Positions 43,299 to 51,724 of a stretch of 64,000 bases of DNA are shown piece by piece. The DNA is from JAVJUV01 sp047314965 (GTDB lineage: Bacteria > Pseudomonadota > Alphaproteobacteria > Rhodobacterales > Rhodobacteraceae). The translations under genes and the position numbers were made by a program. Positions within the stretch are counted from its first letter, which is position 1; each line of letters opens with the position of its first letter. The stretch covers positions 1 through 64,000 of the forward strand of contig NZ_JBLBVK010000050.1 in the NCBI RefSeq assembly GCF_047314965.1, in the 5' to 3' direction. A model generated the notes under the pieces. It was not told the DNA's origin. It ran no database searches and saw only the letters and a program-made list of their open reading frames with translations.

Positions 43299-43604
43299 AT
43301 GATCATGCACCGCGTCAAGTTCCGTTCCAACCTCGACCGTGAAACCCTCTGGAAAGTCGCCCGGGAGCGCGAACCGGAATACCGCAAGGTCCCGGGGCTG
43401 CTGCAGAAATTCTACGTCGAGATGAATGAACCCAATACCTATGCCGGCTTCATGGTCTGGGAAAGCGCCGAAGCCCTCGCCGCCTTCCGCGAGACCGAAC
43501 TCTCGAAAACCGTGGGTCAGGCCTACGCTGTCGACGGCGCCCCCGATGTCGAGATCGGCCAGATCGAGATCTTCCTCCACGACGCGGTCATGATCGCCGC
43601 CTGA
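43299..43604 (+). CDS. Small monooxygenase-like protein (dimeric alpha/beta barrel, YdhR type)
   Basis: 101 aa from the ATG at 43299 (SD GGAGA, AAAGGAGACAG). Shows the EPEYRKVPGLLQKFYVE / YAGFMVWESAEALAAF pattern of ferredoxin-like dimeric barrel proteins related to YdhR and antibiotic-biosynthesis monooxygenases. Cytoplasmic. Likely the target of the divergent LysR regulator. Exact reaction unknown; members act on aromatic or quinone-like substrates without cofactors. Confidence 0.7.
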   Translation: MIMHRVKFRSNLDRETLWKVAREREPEYRKVPGLLQKFYVEMNEPNTYAGFMVWESAEALAAFRETELSKTVGQAYAVDGAPDVEIGQIEIFLHDAVMIAA

Positions 43605-43667
43605 AATACAACGGGGAGCGCCGGCCCGGGCGCGCCCCGCCAAGCTCAATGCCCCACCCGGACGCTT

Positions 43668-43729
43668 CTTCTTTTCCGAAATACTCCGGGGGAGTCCCGG
43701 ACGACGTCCGGGACGGGGGCAGCGCCCCC
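43668..43729. repeat. Intergenic hairpin repeat, copy B
   Basis: TTCTTTTCCGAAATACTCCG followed by a G-run, a near-perfect 10-bp palindrome (arms 43694-43703 and 43705-43714) and a GGGGGC...GCCCCC hairpin (43715-43720, 43724-43729). Related to the elements at 7809 and 52373. Between two convergent genes, so a bidirectional terminator is plausible; there is no U-run. Confidence 0.5.
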
Positions 43730-45333
43730 TACTCGCCCTTCCTCAGCGCCCGCCGCATGATCTTGCCCGTCGCCGTCATCGGCAGACTGTCGACCACCTC
43801 GACGATGCGCGGCGCGACATGCGGAGACACCCGATCCCGCACCCGCGCGATCAACCGCGCCTCGACACCGTCCCGCTCCGCCCCTACCCGCAAGACGACA
43901 AAGGCCTTCACCACCTCGGTCCGCTCCGGGTCGGGCACGCCCACGGCCGCTGCCATCACCACGTCCGGATCGCCCGTCAGGCAGTTCTCTATCTCGGTCG
44001 GTCCAATCCGGTACCCCGCGCTGTTGATCACGTCGTCGTCCCGCGACACGAAGGTGACATAGCCATCGGCATCCATCTGCCCAAGGTCACCCGTCCGCAG
44101 CCAGTCGCCCAGGAACTTCTCCGCCGTCTTGTCGGGCCGGTTCCAGTAGCCAAGGAACATCACCGGATCGGGGGCCTTCACGCAGATCTCACCCACCTCG
44201 CCCGGCGCCATGACGCGCCCTTCCGGCGACAGCACCGCCACACGATGCCCCGGGACGGCCCGCCCGATCGCTCCATGCCGCCGGACGCCCTTGTTTGCCG
44301 CCGAACAGACCACGAGATTGCACTCGGTCTGCCCGTAAAGCTCGTTGAACGCCGCGCCGACAACCCGGTCGCCCCAGTCCAGAAGGTCGGGGGCCAGGCT
44401 CTCGCCGCCGGTATTCACCGCCCGCAACCGGTGCCCCTCCGGCACCGGCACCTGGCGCATCAGCTTCAGCGCCGTCGGCGGCAGAAACGCCACGCTCACC
44501 CGCTCCTCGACCATCAGGTCCCATGCCGCCACCGCATCGAACTTTCGCATCCGCTGGGCCACCAGCGGAATCCCGAAATAAAGACAGGGCATCGCCAGGT
44601 CCATCAGCGCCCCGATCCACGCCCAGTCTGCCGGCGACCAGCCGACATCACCCTCCTGCGGCAGACCGCCCAGAGACAATTCCACGCAAGGCAGGTGCCC
44701 GATCAGGAACCGATGCGCATGCAGCGCTCCCTTGGGCGGGCCGGTTGTGCCCGAGGTATAGATCAGCACGGCCGGGTCCTCCGACCCAAGCTCGGCGGTC
44801 GCCTCCAGAGGCGACTGGCTCGCCAATATCCCCGCCAGCGACTCCGCATCCTCGGCACTGCCAACCGTCACGATCCGTTCCAGTGCGGGCAACTCCAGTT
44901 CGGCAAGCTTCGCCACGCCGTCGTCATCGGTCACAACGACTTTTGCACCGCTGTCCGACAGCCGGAACGCCAGTGCCTCCTCTCCGAACAGGGTGAACAA
45001 CGGGAGAACGATCGCACCCAGTTTCAGCGCCGCCAGATGAGCGATCATCACTTCGGCGCGCTGCGGCAACAGGACCGCCACCCGGTCGCCCTTCCGGACG
45101 CCCCAGCACGCCAGCGCCGAGGCCAACCGGTCCGACGCGTCCTTCAGCCGCCCGTGGGTCCAGACCTGACGCAGGCCGCCTTCAGGTACATCGATGATAG
45201 CCACGCGATCCGGATCGGCCTCCGCCCAGCGCGTGTTGCAGACATGATGGATGGTGAAGTCCGCCGGGATGTCCCAGCGAAAGTCCCGGGCGATATCGTC
45301 CCAACCGCCCTCTGGCAGGACACTAGTTCGCAT
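43729..45333 (-). CDS. AMP-dependent acyl-CoA synthetase
   Basis: 534 aa. ANL-superfamily enzyme activating a carboxylic acid to acyl-CoA through an acyl-AMP. The P-loop-like core LIYTSGTTGPPKGALHAH, the motif YGQTECNLVV and the hinge region GDLGQMDADGYVTFVSRDDDVINSAGYRIGPTEIE are intact, with the C-terminal lysine region TATGKIMRRALRK. Probably acts on an acetate-, propionate- or medium-chain-like acid; substrate is not predictable from sequence. Its stop lies in the hairpin repeat and its start overlaps the lipoprotein gene's 3' end. Confidence 0.9.
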   Translation of the reverse strand: MRTSVLPEGGWDDIARDFRWDIPADFTIHHVCNTRWAEADPDRVAIIDVPEGGLRQVWTHGRLKDASDRLASALACWGVRKGDRVAVLLPQRAEVMIAHLAALKLGAIVLPLFTLFGEEALAFRLSDSGAKVVVTDDDGVAKLAELELPALERIVTVGSAEDAESLAGILASQSPLEATAELGSEDPAVLIYTSGTTGPPKGALHAHRFLIGHLPCVELSLGGLPQEGDVGWSPADWAWIGALMDLAMPCLYFGIPLVAQRMRKFDAVAAWDLMVEERVSVAFLPPTALKLMRQVPVPEGHRLRAVNTGGESLAPDLLDWGDRVVGAAFNELYGQTECNLVVCSAANKGVRRHGAIGRAVPGHRVAVLSPEGRVMAPGEVGEICVKAPDPVMFLGYWNRPDKTAEKFLGDWLRTGDLGQMDADGYVTFVSRDDDVINSAGYRIGPTEIENCLTGDPDVVMAAAVGVPDPERTEVVKAFVVLRVGAERDGVEARLIARVRDRVSPHVAPRIVEVVDSLPMTATGKIMRRALRKGE

Positions 45334-45739
45334 AGACCTCCAGCACCGGCAGATCGGTCAAGGGCGCCTCAAGCAACCGGAACGCCGCCAGCGACACGCG
45401 GCTCGACCCCGAACCGCTTGGCAGCAAGTCGACTTCCACGGACTTTCCATTGGCCGGATAGACCAGCCGCCCCTTGCCCGCGGCCGCAACCAGTTCCGTC
45501 TCGATCCAGAATCCCGGCCGGGACGGATCACCCAGCGACGCGACAGTCGTCCCAAGAAGACGTCCGCCCGACGATGGCGCCGCCGCGGCCTGACGCTGCT
45601 CTATCGTCGTTGTGTCGAACTCCTCCACCGACCGGGCATTGACCGGCGGCGGAGGCGGCCCCTCGGCGGCAATGTCAGTCGGATCGGGAACCGGTCCGGT
45701 CCGAACGCCCGACAACTCCGCACAAGCGGCCAACATCAA
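45323..45739 (-). CDS. Lipoprotein, N-terminus apparently disrupted by a poly-A frameshift
   Basis: 138 aa as read from the TTG at 45739. The window reading starts MMLAACAELSG, i.e. a lipobox (LAAC) without its signal sequence. Upstream, ATG at 45764 reads MKRLFFF and then leaves frame inside nine A residues (45744-45752). Removing one A would give MKRLFFLPLMLAACAEL, a textbook lipoprotein signal. The mature part is Pro/Ser-rich then a compact domain (RLLGTTVASLGDPSRPGFWIE...). Divergent from moaA. Whether the frameshift is a sequence error, phase variation or a true pseudogene is open. Confidence 0.65.
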   Translation of the reverse strand: MMLAACAELSGVRTGPVPDPTDIAAEGPPPPPVNARSVEEFDTTTIEQRQAAAAPSSGGRLLGTTVASLGDPSRPGFWIETELVAAAGKGRLVYPANGKSVEVDLLPSGSGSSRVSLAAFRLLEAPLTDLPVLEVYAN

Positions 45740-45848
45740 AGGTAAAAAAAAACAATCTCTTCATGACACGAACCTATTCCCGGCCGTTGTGCCGCGCAAC
45801 GCCAACCAGCCCTTGCAGCGGGTCTCTGCTCAGAATACCTTACCAATT

Positions 45849-46856
45849 ATGTCAGACGCTCCGCTCATAGACCCGTTCGCCCGGCCGATCAGCTATCTCC
45901 GCGTTTCGGTGACCGACCGCTGCGATTTCCGCTGCGTCTATTGCATGGCCGAGAACATGACCTTCCTTCCAAAGAAGGAGCTGCTGACGCTGGAAGAGCT
46001 CGACCGCATGTGTTCGACGTTCATCCGACTTGGCGTGCAGAAACTGCGGATTACCGGCGGCGAGCCACTCGTGCGCCGCGATATCATGACGTTCTTCAAT
46101 TCCATGACGCGCCACCTCGAATCCGGCGCGCTGAAGGAACTGACAGTCACCACGAACGGATCGCAGCTCGCGCGCTTCGCCGACGACCTCTATGCAGCTG
46201 GCGTCCGACGAATCAACGTCTCCCTCGACACGCTCGACGACGACAAGTTCGCCCGCGTGACACGCTGGGGCCGCCTGCCCCAGGTGCTCAAGGGTATCGA
46301 CGCCGCCCAGAAGGCCGGGTTGCGCGTAAAGATCAACACCGTCGCCCTCAAGGGCTTCAATGAAGACGAGTTGTTCACCCTCGCCGAATGGTGTGCGTCC
46401 CGGGACATGGACCTGACCTTCATCGAAGTCATGCCGATGGGAGACCTCGGCGGCGAGGACCGTGTCGGCCAGTACTGGTCGCTCAAGGACCTGCGCGCTC
46501 GTCTCGAAGAACGCTACGCACTGACCGACCTCGCGCACCGGACCGGCGGCCCTGCCCGCTATGTCCGCGCCGAGGAGACTGGCCAGCAGGTCGGCTTCAT
46601 CACTCCACTGACCCACAACTTCTGCGAAAGCTGCAACCGCGTGCGCCTCACCTGCACGGGCGAACTGTTCATGTGCCTCGGCCAGGAAGACAACGCGGAC
46701 CTGCGCGCACCGCTGCGCGCCTCCGAATCCGACGCTCCGCTGGAAGAGGCGATCCGCGCCGCGATTTCGCGCAAGCCCAAGGGCCACGATTTCGACTATT
46801 CGCGCCAGCAGGCAGATGGCCAGGTATCGCGCCACATGAGCCATACCGGCGGCTGA
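45849..46856 (+). CDS. moaA: GTP 3',8-cyclase (molybdenum cofactor biosynthesis protein A)
   Basis: 335 aa. Radical-SAM enzyme that makes cyclic pyranopterin precursor from GTP in Moco synthesis. N-terminal 4Fe-4S ligands C25, C29, C32 (TDRCDFRCVYC), C-terminal cluster C259, C262, C276 and the C-terminal GG needed for catalysis (SHTGG). Homologues start at this ATG; longer frames run over the lipoprotein gene. No clear ribosome binding site is visible. Confidence 0.96.
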   Translation: MSDAPLIDPFARPISYLRVSVTDRCDFRCVYCMAENMTFLPKKELLTLEELDRMCSTFIRLGVQKLRITGGEPLVRRDIMTFFNSMTRHLESGALKELTVTTNGSQLARFADDLYAAGVRRINVSLDTLDDDKFARVTRWGRLPQVLKGIDAAQKAGLRVKINTVALKGFNEDELFTLAEWCASRDMDLTFIEVMPMGDLGGEDRVGQYWSLKDLRARLEERYALTDLAHRTGGPARYVRAEETGQQVGFITPLTHNFCESCNRVRLTCTGELFMCLGQEDNADLRAPLRASESDAPLEEAIRAAISRKPKGHDFDYSRQQADGQVSRHMSHTGG

Positions 46857-46860
46857 CAGA

Positions 46861-46889
46861 GCCCCGATCCGAACACAGTTCGCCGGGGC
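46861..46889 (+). terminator. Stem-loop after moaA
   Basis: GCCCC (46861-46865) pairs with GGGGC (46885-46889) and CGAAC (46870-46874) with GTTCG (46878-46882), giving an interrupted hairpin 5 nt after the moaA stop. No U-run follows, so it may act as a rho-dependent or 3'-stabilising end rather than a classical terminator. Confidence 0.4.
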
Positions 46890-47000
46890 ATGGCATGTCA
46901 AAAAAATGTCACTTAATGCAGATATGCCCAATTTCTGCCATATTTATGGTGAATAAAGGCCAAAGTTAACGATGAATCTGTCTGAAGAGTGACCGGAAAA

Positions 47001-47171
47001 ATGAACAGCCAAGCCCCCAACAGCTTTCCCCGCACCTTCCCGACCAAGCGCCAAGTCGTGGTGACGCGTGCGTACCAACGCGGCTTCGACGCGCAGGACC
47101 CGCTGAACTCGATTCGCGATTACCGCCTGCGCAAGGTCGCCTCCAAGCGTATCCCCAGCCGGATTTCATGA
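47001..47171 (+). CDS. Small basic hypothetical protein
   Basis: 56 aa from the ATG at 47001 (GGA five bases before); a GTG at 46989 would add four residues. Basic and hydrophilic with no membrane helix (TKRQVVVTRAYQRGFDAQDPLNSIRDYRLRKVASKRIPSR), pI high. Preceded by an AT-rich stretch (46915-46975) likely to hold its promoter. Not recognised; the coding call rests on position, spacing and amino acid composition. Confidence 0.4.
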   Translation: MNSQAPNSFPRTFPTKRQVVVTRAYQRGFDAQDPLNSIRDYRLRKVASKRIPSRIS

Positions 47172-47222
47172 CGGCAAGCTTCGCCGCCGCACTGACATCC
47201 AAATCCAGAAATGGGGTACCCT

Positions 47223-47414
47223 ATGCTTGAGTTCTATATCGTCACCCTCGTTCCCGCCGCCGCAATCCTGATGTTGATCTTGGCGCTCCGCATCCGGAAT
47301 GCCCGGAACAAGGACGCGGAAGTCGTCCTGATCTGGGAACCGGACAACCATTCGCATCCCGTCGTTCCCAGCGCGGAAGACACTGCGAAGTGGCGCAAGT
47401 CCTATTTTGGCTGA
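47223..47414 (+). CDS. Small single-span membrane protein
   Basis: 63 aa from the ATG at 47223, with GGGG 7 nt upstream. One N-terminal helix (about 4-24, FYIVTLVPAAAILMLILALRI) and a soluble C-terminal tail (NARNKDAEVVLIWEPDNHSHP...). No family recognised. Converges with the thioesterase gene (9-bp gap). Confidence 0.5.
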   Translation: MLEFYIVTLVPAAAILMLILALRIRNARNKDAEVVLIWEPDNHSHPVVPSAEDTAKWRKSYFG

Positions 47415-47423
47415 CAGCTCCCG

Positions 47424-47846
47424 TCAGGCCTTGGGCGGTCTCGAATAGGTCAGGGTCGCCCGCGCCACCAGCTCCTCTCCGGAGACCAGGCGCACATCGC
47501 CCACGGCCAGTCCGCGCCCCAGCTTAAGAAGCTCGACATCTGCCACCAGCGGCACACCAGCCTGTGGCTTGCGCATGAAATCGATCGAAGCGTTGGTCGT
47601 AACGGCCAGCGCCTCCGCGCCGACATGTGCAATGATCGCCAGGTAAACGGCGCAATCCGCAAGCGCAAACATCGTTGGGCCCGAAATCGTTCCGCCCGGC
47701 CGCAAATGCCGATCCCCCGGCTTCATACGGATACGCGCAGAGCCGGGTCCGACCGCTTCGACGAAATAATCCTCGGCAACCTGAGGAAACTCGCGCTCGA
47801 GGAAATCCTCGACCTCCGCGACCGACAGAACAGGTTCAAAGCTCAT
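47424..47846 (-). CDS. PaaI-type thioesterase (hotdog fold)
   Basis: 140 aa from the ATG at 47846 (SD GAGG, coupled to the carboxypeptidase stop, overlapping 11 nt). Hotdog-fold acyl-CoA thioesterase of the PaaI/4HBT group: GGTISGPTMFALADCAVYLAI and TNASIDFMRKPQAG are the core. Would hydrolyse an aromatic or medium-chain acyl-CoA. Substrate unknown. Confidence 0.85.
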   Translation of the reverse strand: MSFEPVLSVAEVEDFLEREFPQVAEDYFVEAVGPGSARIRMKPGDRHLRPGGTISGPTMFALADCAVYLAIIAHVGAEALAVTTNASIDFMRKPQAGVPLVADVELLKLGRGLAVGDVRLVSGEELVARATLTYSRPPKA

Positions 47847-49305
47847 ACAGCGCCTCGAACTTGGTTTCGAGGTAGTCCAGAAGCGGTCCCTCGCTGGGCG
47901 TTTCCCCCGTCGCCCGGGCGATGATGTCCCGTGGTTCGTAAAGCCCGCCATGGCGCTGCACCTTCTCGCGGAGCCATTCAGTGGCAAGCGAGGTGTCGCC
48001 GCGAGACAGAGCATCGTCGAGATCCGGTACATCGCGCCTCAGCGCCGCATAGAGGCATCCCGCATAAACGTTGCCCAGCGAATATGTCGGGAAATATCCG
48101 AACAGAGCCTCCGACCAGTGAACGTCCTGAAGAACCCCGTTCGACTGGCGGTCCACCTTTACGCCGAAATCCCGCTCGAAGCGCGTGTTCCATGCGTCCG
48201 GCAGATCGGAGACACTCAAACGGCCCGCGATCAGTTCGCGCTCGATATCGAACCGCAAGAGGACATGCAGGTTGTAGTGCACCTCGTCGGCCTCTGTGCG
48301 GATGAACCCCGGTTCGACCCGGTTCACGACGCGCGCAAAATCTTCACGGCCCACACCAAAGTCGCCGAACTCGTCCAGCATCCGGCCATGGAGCCAGCCG
48401 GTAAAGGCAGCGCTGCGTCCCAGCTGGTTCTCGTAGATACGGCTCTGGCTTTCATGCACGCCCATGGACGCGCCCGTTCCAAGCGGGGTCAGAAGGTAGG
48501 CCTGATCGACCCCTTGCTCATAAGCCGCATGCCCCACCTCGTGAACGGTCGAATAGAAGCAGTCAAACGGCTGCTTCGGGTCGGTCCGCGTGGTGATCCG
48601 CACGTCCAGACCCGAGCCCGACGAAAACGGGTGCACCGCCTTGTCGATCCGTCCATGGGTCAGCTTGTAGCCGAAGGCCAGCGCAAGCTCTCGCGACAGG
48701 CGCAACTGCCCCTCCTCGTGAAACTCGCGCCCGATTCTCGGCAGTGTAAGCTCCGCGCCCATCACCTTTTCGCGCAGCGCCACAAGACGCGGCCTCAGCG
48801 CACCGAACATCGCCTCCAGTTCGGCTCCCGTCGCACCCGGCTCATACTCGTCCAGCAAAGCGTCATAGAGGTCGCCACCATCGGCCAGCGCATCCGCCTT
48901 CTCGCGCGACAGGCTCAGAACCTCCTCGAGCGTCGGCGCGAAAAGCGCGAAGTCGTCTTTCGCCCGCGCCTCCGCCCAGACCCGGTGCGCCAGCGAGGTC
49001 GTCCGTGCCAGCGCAGCCGACAGCTTTGACGGCACCTTTTGCGTCTTTTCGTAACTACGCCGGATAAGAGCCAGCTTGCGCGCACCCACCTCGTCGGCAG
49101 CCTGCGCTGTCTCCAGCCACTCCCCGATCCTCGGATCGGTCCGCCGCGCATGAAGCACACTGTCCAGCGCCGCCATCTCCTCGGCGCGCTGCTCGGCCGC
49201 GCCCTCGGGCATGACCGTCTCCATGTCCCAACCCAGACGGCCCATCACCTGCCCCAGCGCCTCTGTCTCGCGCTGGAACGCCATCAACTCGTCGAATGCG
49301 GACAT
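47836..49305 (-). CDS. M32-family metallocarboxypeptidase (carboxypeptidase Taq type)
   Basis: 489 aa from the ATG at 49305, which shares a base with the ctaA stop. Helical gluzincin with zinc motif HEVGH (255-259) and the second-ligand/substrate block GVHESQSRIYEN (282-293). Releases C-terminal amino acids except proline in homologues; cytoplasmic peptide turnover is probable. Upstream extensions read through ctaA and are rejected. Length is typical of the family (about 490-510). Confidence 0.93.
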   Translation of the reverse strand: MSAFDELMAFQRETEALGQVMGRLGWDMETVMPEGAAEQRAEEMAALDSVLHARRTDPRIGEWLETAQAADEVGARKLALIRRSYEKTQKVPSKLSAALARTTSLAHRVWAEARAKDDFALFAPTLEEVLSLSREKADALADGGDLYDALLDEYEPGATGAELEAMFGALRPRLVALREKVMGAELTLPRIGREFHEEGQLRLSRELALAFGYKLTHGRIDKAVHPFSSGSGLDVRITTRTDPKQPFDCFYSTVHEVGHAAYEQGVDQAYLLTPLGTGASMGVHESQSRIYENQLGRSAAFTGWLHGRMLDEFGDFGVGREDFARVVNRVEPGFIRTEADEVHYNLHVLLRFDIERELIAGRLSVSDLPDAWNTRFERDFGVKVDRQSNGVLQDVHWSEALFGYFPTYSLGNVYAGCLYAALRRDVPDLDDALSRGDTSLATEWLREKVQRHGGLYEPRDIIARATGETPSEGPLLDYLETKFEALYEL

Positions 49306-50444
49306 CAGCCCCTCACGGATTGGGATTTCGGATATTGCGCCAGGAACCGGCCGCGCAGGATCAGCGAATACAGCACCACCGCGCCGAACTGGTGCAGGAT
49401 CGCCAGCGCAAGCGGCGCCATGTAAAGCACCGTCATGATGCCCAGCACCATCTGCAGCACCATCATCGCCATGACCGCGTTGAACGCGAACCGCGTCTCG
49501 CCATTGGCCGAACGCCGGGCGCGCAGCCAGACCACGATGCCAAAGGCGAACAACAGGTAGCCGGCCACCCTGTGCATGAACTGCACCAGACCCGGGTTCT
49601 CGAAGAAATTCCGCCACATGGGCTCGAAGTCAAAGGCGTTCGACGGGAAAATCTCACCCGACATCAGCGGCCAGTCGTTATAGCTCCGTCCCGCGTCGAT
49701 GCCTGCCACGAGTGCTCCCAGCAGAACCTGCAGGAAGACGAAATGCGTCAGCCCGGTCGACATCGAAAAGAGCTTCGGCTCGCGGGCACGCCGCGCCTGC
49801 ATGAGATCGGCCTCGCTGCGGCCAAGAAGCAGGATGTACCACGCCAGAACGCCCAGGATCACGAATGCCAGGCCAAGGTGGGTGGCAAGCCGGTAGGACG
49901 CCACGTCCAGCATCGTGCCGCTCAGCCCACTCGACACCATCCACCAGCCGATGGCCCCCTGAACGCCGCCCAGCACGCCCGGGATCAGCAAACGCCCGGT
50001 CCAGCCAGTCGGTATCTTCCGCGCCAGCAGGAAGAACAGGAAGCCCGCCGCCCAGACCAGCCCGATGACCCGGCCAAGCTGGCGATGACCCCATTCCCAC
50101 CAATAAATGAACTGGAATTCCTCCAGGCTCATCCCCTTGTTCTGCAACTGGTATTCCGGGATCGCGCGATATTTGTCGAACTCCTCGGCCCAGGCCTCTG
50201 CGCTCATCGGCGGCAGCGCACCGGTCACCGGTCGCCACTCCGTGATCGAAAGGCCCGAATCCGTCAGCCGCGTCAGGCCGCCGACTGCGATCATAACCAC
50301 CACAAGTGCGAAGAGCACCATCAGCCAGCGCCGGATCGCACCCCGCGCGCCCTTGCGAGCGCCGTCGATCACCCCGCCGGCCGGCCGCACCTTCGGCTTC
50401 GCATCCGTGCCGACCTCTTCGAAAATGCTGCGTTTTTCAGCCAT
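49305..50444 (-). CDS. ctaA: Heme A synthase (COX15/CtaA)
   Basis: 379 aa. Eight-helix membrane protein converting heme O to heme A for aa3-type cytochrome oxidase. Characteristic blocks: GGLTRLTDSGLSITEWRPVTGALPP, EFQFIYWWEWGHRQLGRVIGLVWAAGF, and the second-half equivalents (HRVAGYLLFAF). The N-terminal segment (1-40) is hydrophilic, the length is usual for alphaproteobacteria. Confidence 0.95.
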   Translation of the reverse strand: MAEKRSIFEEVGTDAKPKVRPAGGVIDGARKGARGAIRRWLMVLFALVVVMIAVGGLTRLTDSGLSITEWRPVTGALPPMSAEAWAEEFDKYRAIPEYQLQNKGMSLEEFQFIYWWEWGHRQLGRVIGLVWAAGFLFFLLARKIPTGWTGRLLIPGVLGGVQGAIGWWMVSSGLSGTMLDVASYRLATHLGLAFVILGVLAWYILLLGRSEADLMQARRAREPKLFSMSTGLTHFVFLQVLLGALVAGIDAGRSYNDWPLMSGEIFPSNAFDFEPMWRNFFENPGLVQFMHRVAGYLLFAFGIVVWLRARRSANGETRFAFNAVMAMMVLQMVLGIMTVLYMAPLALAILHQFGAVVLYSLILRGRFLAQYPKSQSVRG

Positions 50445-50498
50445 CAGCCGCTCCCTCAGTCAGCGCGGAATGTAGGGGGCCGACCATGGGCCGTCCAG

Positions 50499-51233
50499 TC
50501 ACTCGCCCCGCTCTTTCCACCGGACGATCTGACGCAGGATGCCATGCAGGATCTGCACGTCGGCCCGTGTCAGCGGCATCCGGCTCCAGAGATTGCGCAG
50601 AGTCCGCTTCATGCCCTCGGCCTTTGCCTCGGGAAAGAAGAACCCGGCCTCGCTCAACCGCTCCTCGTAATGGGCCGCAAGTTTCTCGATTTCCACATGC
50701 GTCGCAGCCTCGGTCCCGGCCATCTCCATGGCCACGGCCTCGACCGCCTCGGTCGCGCGGCGCCACTCATAGGCTGTCAGCAACACGCATTGCGCCAGGT
50801 TCAGCGACGGGAAATCCGGGTTGACGGGAACACTAATGATTGCGTTCGCACGGGCAATGTCGTCGTTTTCCAGCCCGGCGCGCTCCGGCCCGAACAGTAC
50901 CGCCACCCGTTCGCCCCGCGCGATCCTGTCCCTGGCGTCCTTCATCGCCGCTTCGGGCGTGAAAACCGGCTTGGTCAGGTCGCGGCTCCGCGCCGTCGTT
51001 GCGTAGACATGGACCGTATCGCCCACCGCATCGGCAGTCGTCGGGTAAAGCCCCGCCTCGTCCAGAAGCCGCCCGGCCCCGCTGGCCATCGCAACCGCCT
51101 TCTGGTTTGGCCAGCCGTCGCGCGGCGCCACGACCCGCATCCGGTCCAACCCGAAGTTCCACATCGCCCGCGCTGCGCCACCGATGTTTTCTCCCATCTG
51201 GGGACGGACAAGAATGAAGGCGGGTTGGATCAT
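50499..51233 (-). CDS. trmJ: tRNA (cytidine/uridine-2'-O-)-methyltransferase TrmJ
   Basis: 244 aa from the ATG at 51233. SPOUT-family methyltransferase that modifies tRNA position 32. The knot motifs are present: LVRPQMGENIGGAARAMWNFG (13-33 of the longer frame), VLFGPERAGLENDDI and SVPVNPDFPSLNLAQCV. The C-terminal extension (about 165-244) is typical of TrmJ. It diverges from the TfoX-domain gene. Confidence 0.92.
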   Translation of the reverse strand: MIQPAFILVRPQMGENIGGAARAMWNFGLDRMRVVAPRDGWPNQKAVAMASGAGRLLDEAGLYPTTADAVGDTVHVYATTARSRDLTKPVFTPEAAMKDARDRIARGERVAVLFGPERAGLENDDIARANAIISVPVNPDFPSLNLAQCVLLTAYEWRRATEAVEAVAMEMAGTEAATHVEIEKLAAHYEERLSEAGFFFPEAKAEGMKRTLRNLWSRMPLTRADVQILHGILRQIVRWKERGE

Positions 51234-51301
51234 GCTAGGCTCTCTTGCAGCGGGTCGCCGGGTGATACGATTCGGAACCCGGAAGCACAAGGGAGCGCAC
51301 C

Positions 51302-51631
51302 GTGGCTTATGACGAAGGACTTGTCGAAATCCTCCGGTCCGACCTCGCCGAGGTGCCCAACATAGTGGAAAAACGCATGTTCGGCGGCATCTGCTTCATG
51401 AAGGACGGCCACATGCTCTGCGGCGTCCACTCCGAGGGCGGCATGTTCCGCGTCGGCAAACCCCGTCAGGACGCAGCCCTTGCCATCGAAGGCGCCGGGC
51501 CAATGAAATTCACGGGCCGGCCCATGGGCGGGCTCGTCGATGTGACCGATGAGGCCTTGGCCGACGATACAAGACGCGGCCTCCTGATGGCGCTTGCGCT
51601 CGAGAACGTGGCCGAACTCGGTCCAAGGTAA
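51302..51631 (+). CDS. TfoX N-terminal-domain protein
   Basis: 109 aa, GTG start at 51302 (SD AAGGGAG). Single TfoX N-terminal-type domain: LVEILRSDLAEVPNIVEKRMFGGICFMKDGHMLCGVH. The C-terminal domain of the competence regulator TfoX is absent. Stand-alone proteins of this type are widespread and of unknown function. It precedes the ThiE-like gene by about 90 bp, possibly as an operon. Confidence 0.85.
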   Translation: MAYDEGLVEILRSDLAEVPNIVEKRMFGGICFMKDGHMLCGVHSEGGMFRVGKPRQDAALAIEGAGPMKFTGRPMGGLVDVTDEALADDTRRGLLMALALENVAELGPR

Positions 51632-51724
51632 CCTTCGGCACAGCCTCCCGGCACCGCGCCGCGGATACTTCCCCCCATGCGCTCAAGCCGCTATAGCCAA
51701 CCGGACGATCACCCGGAGCCATCC

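Noticed and set aside
45612..45848. Longer N-terminus for MoaA
   Set aside because: The extension reads back over the divergent lipoprotein gene and is low complexity; homologues begin near the ATG at 45849.
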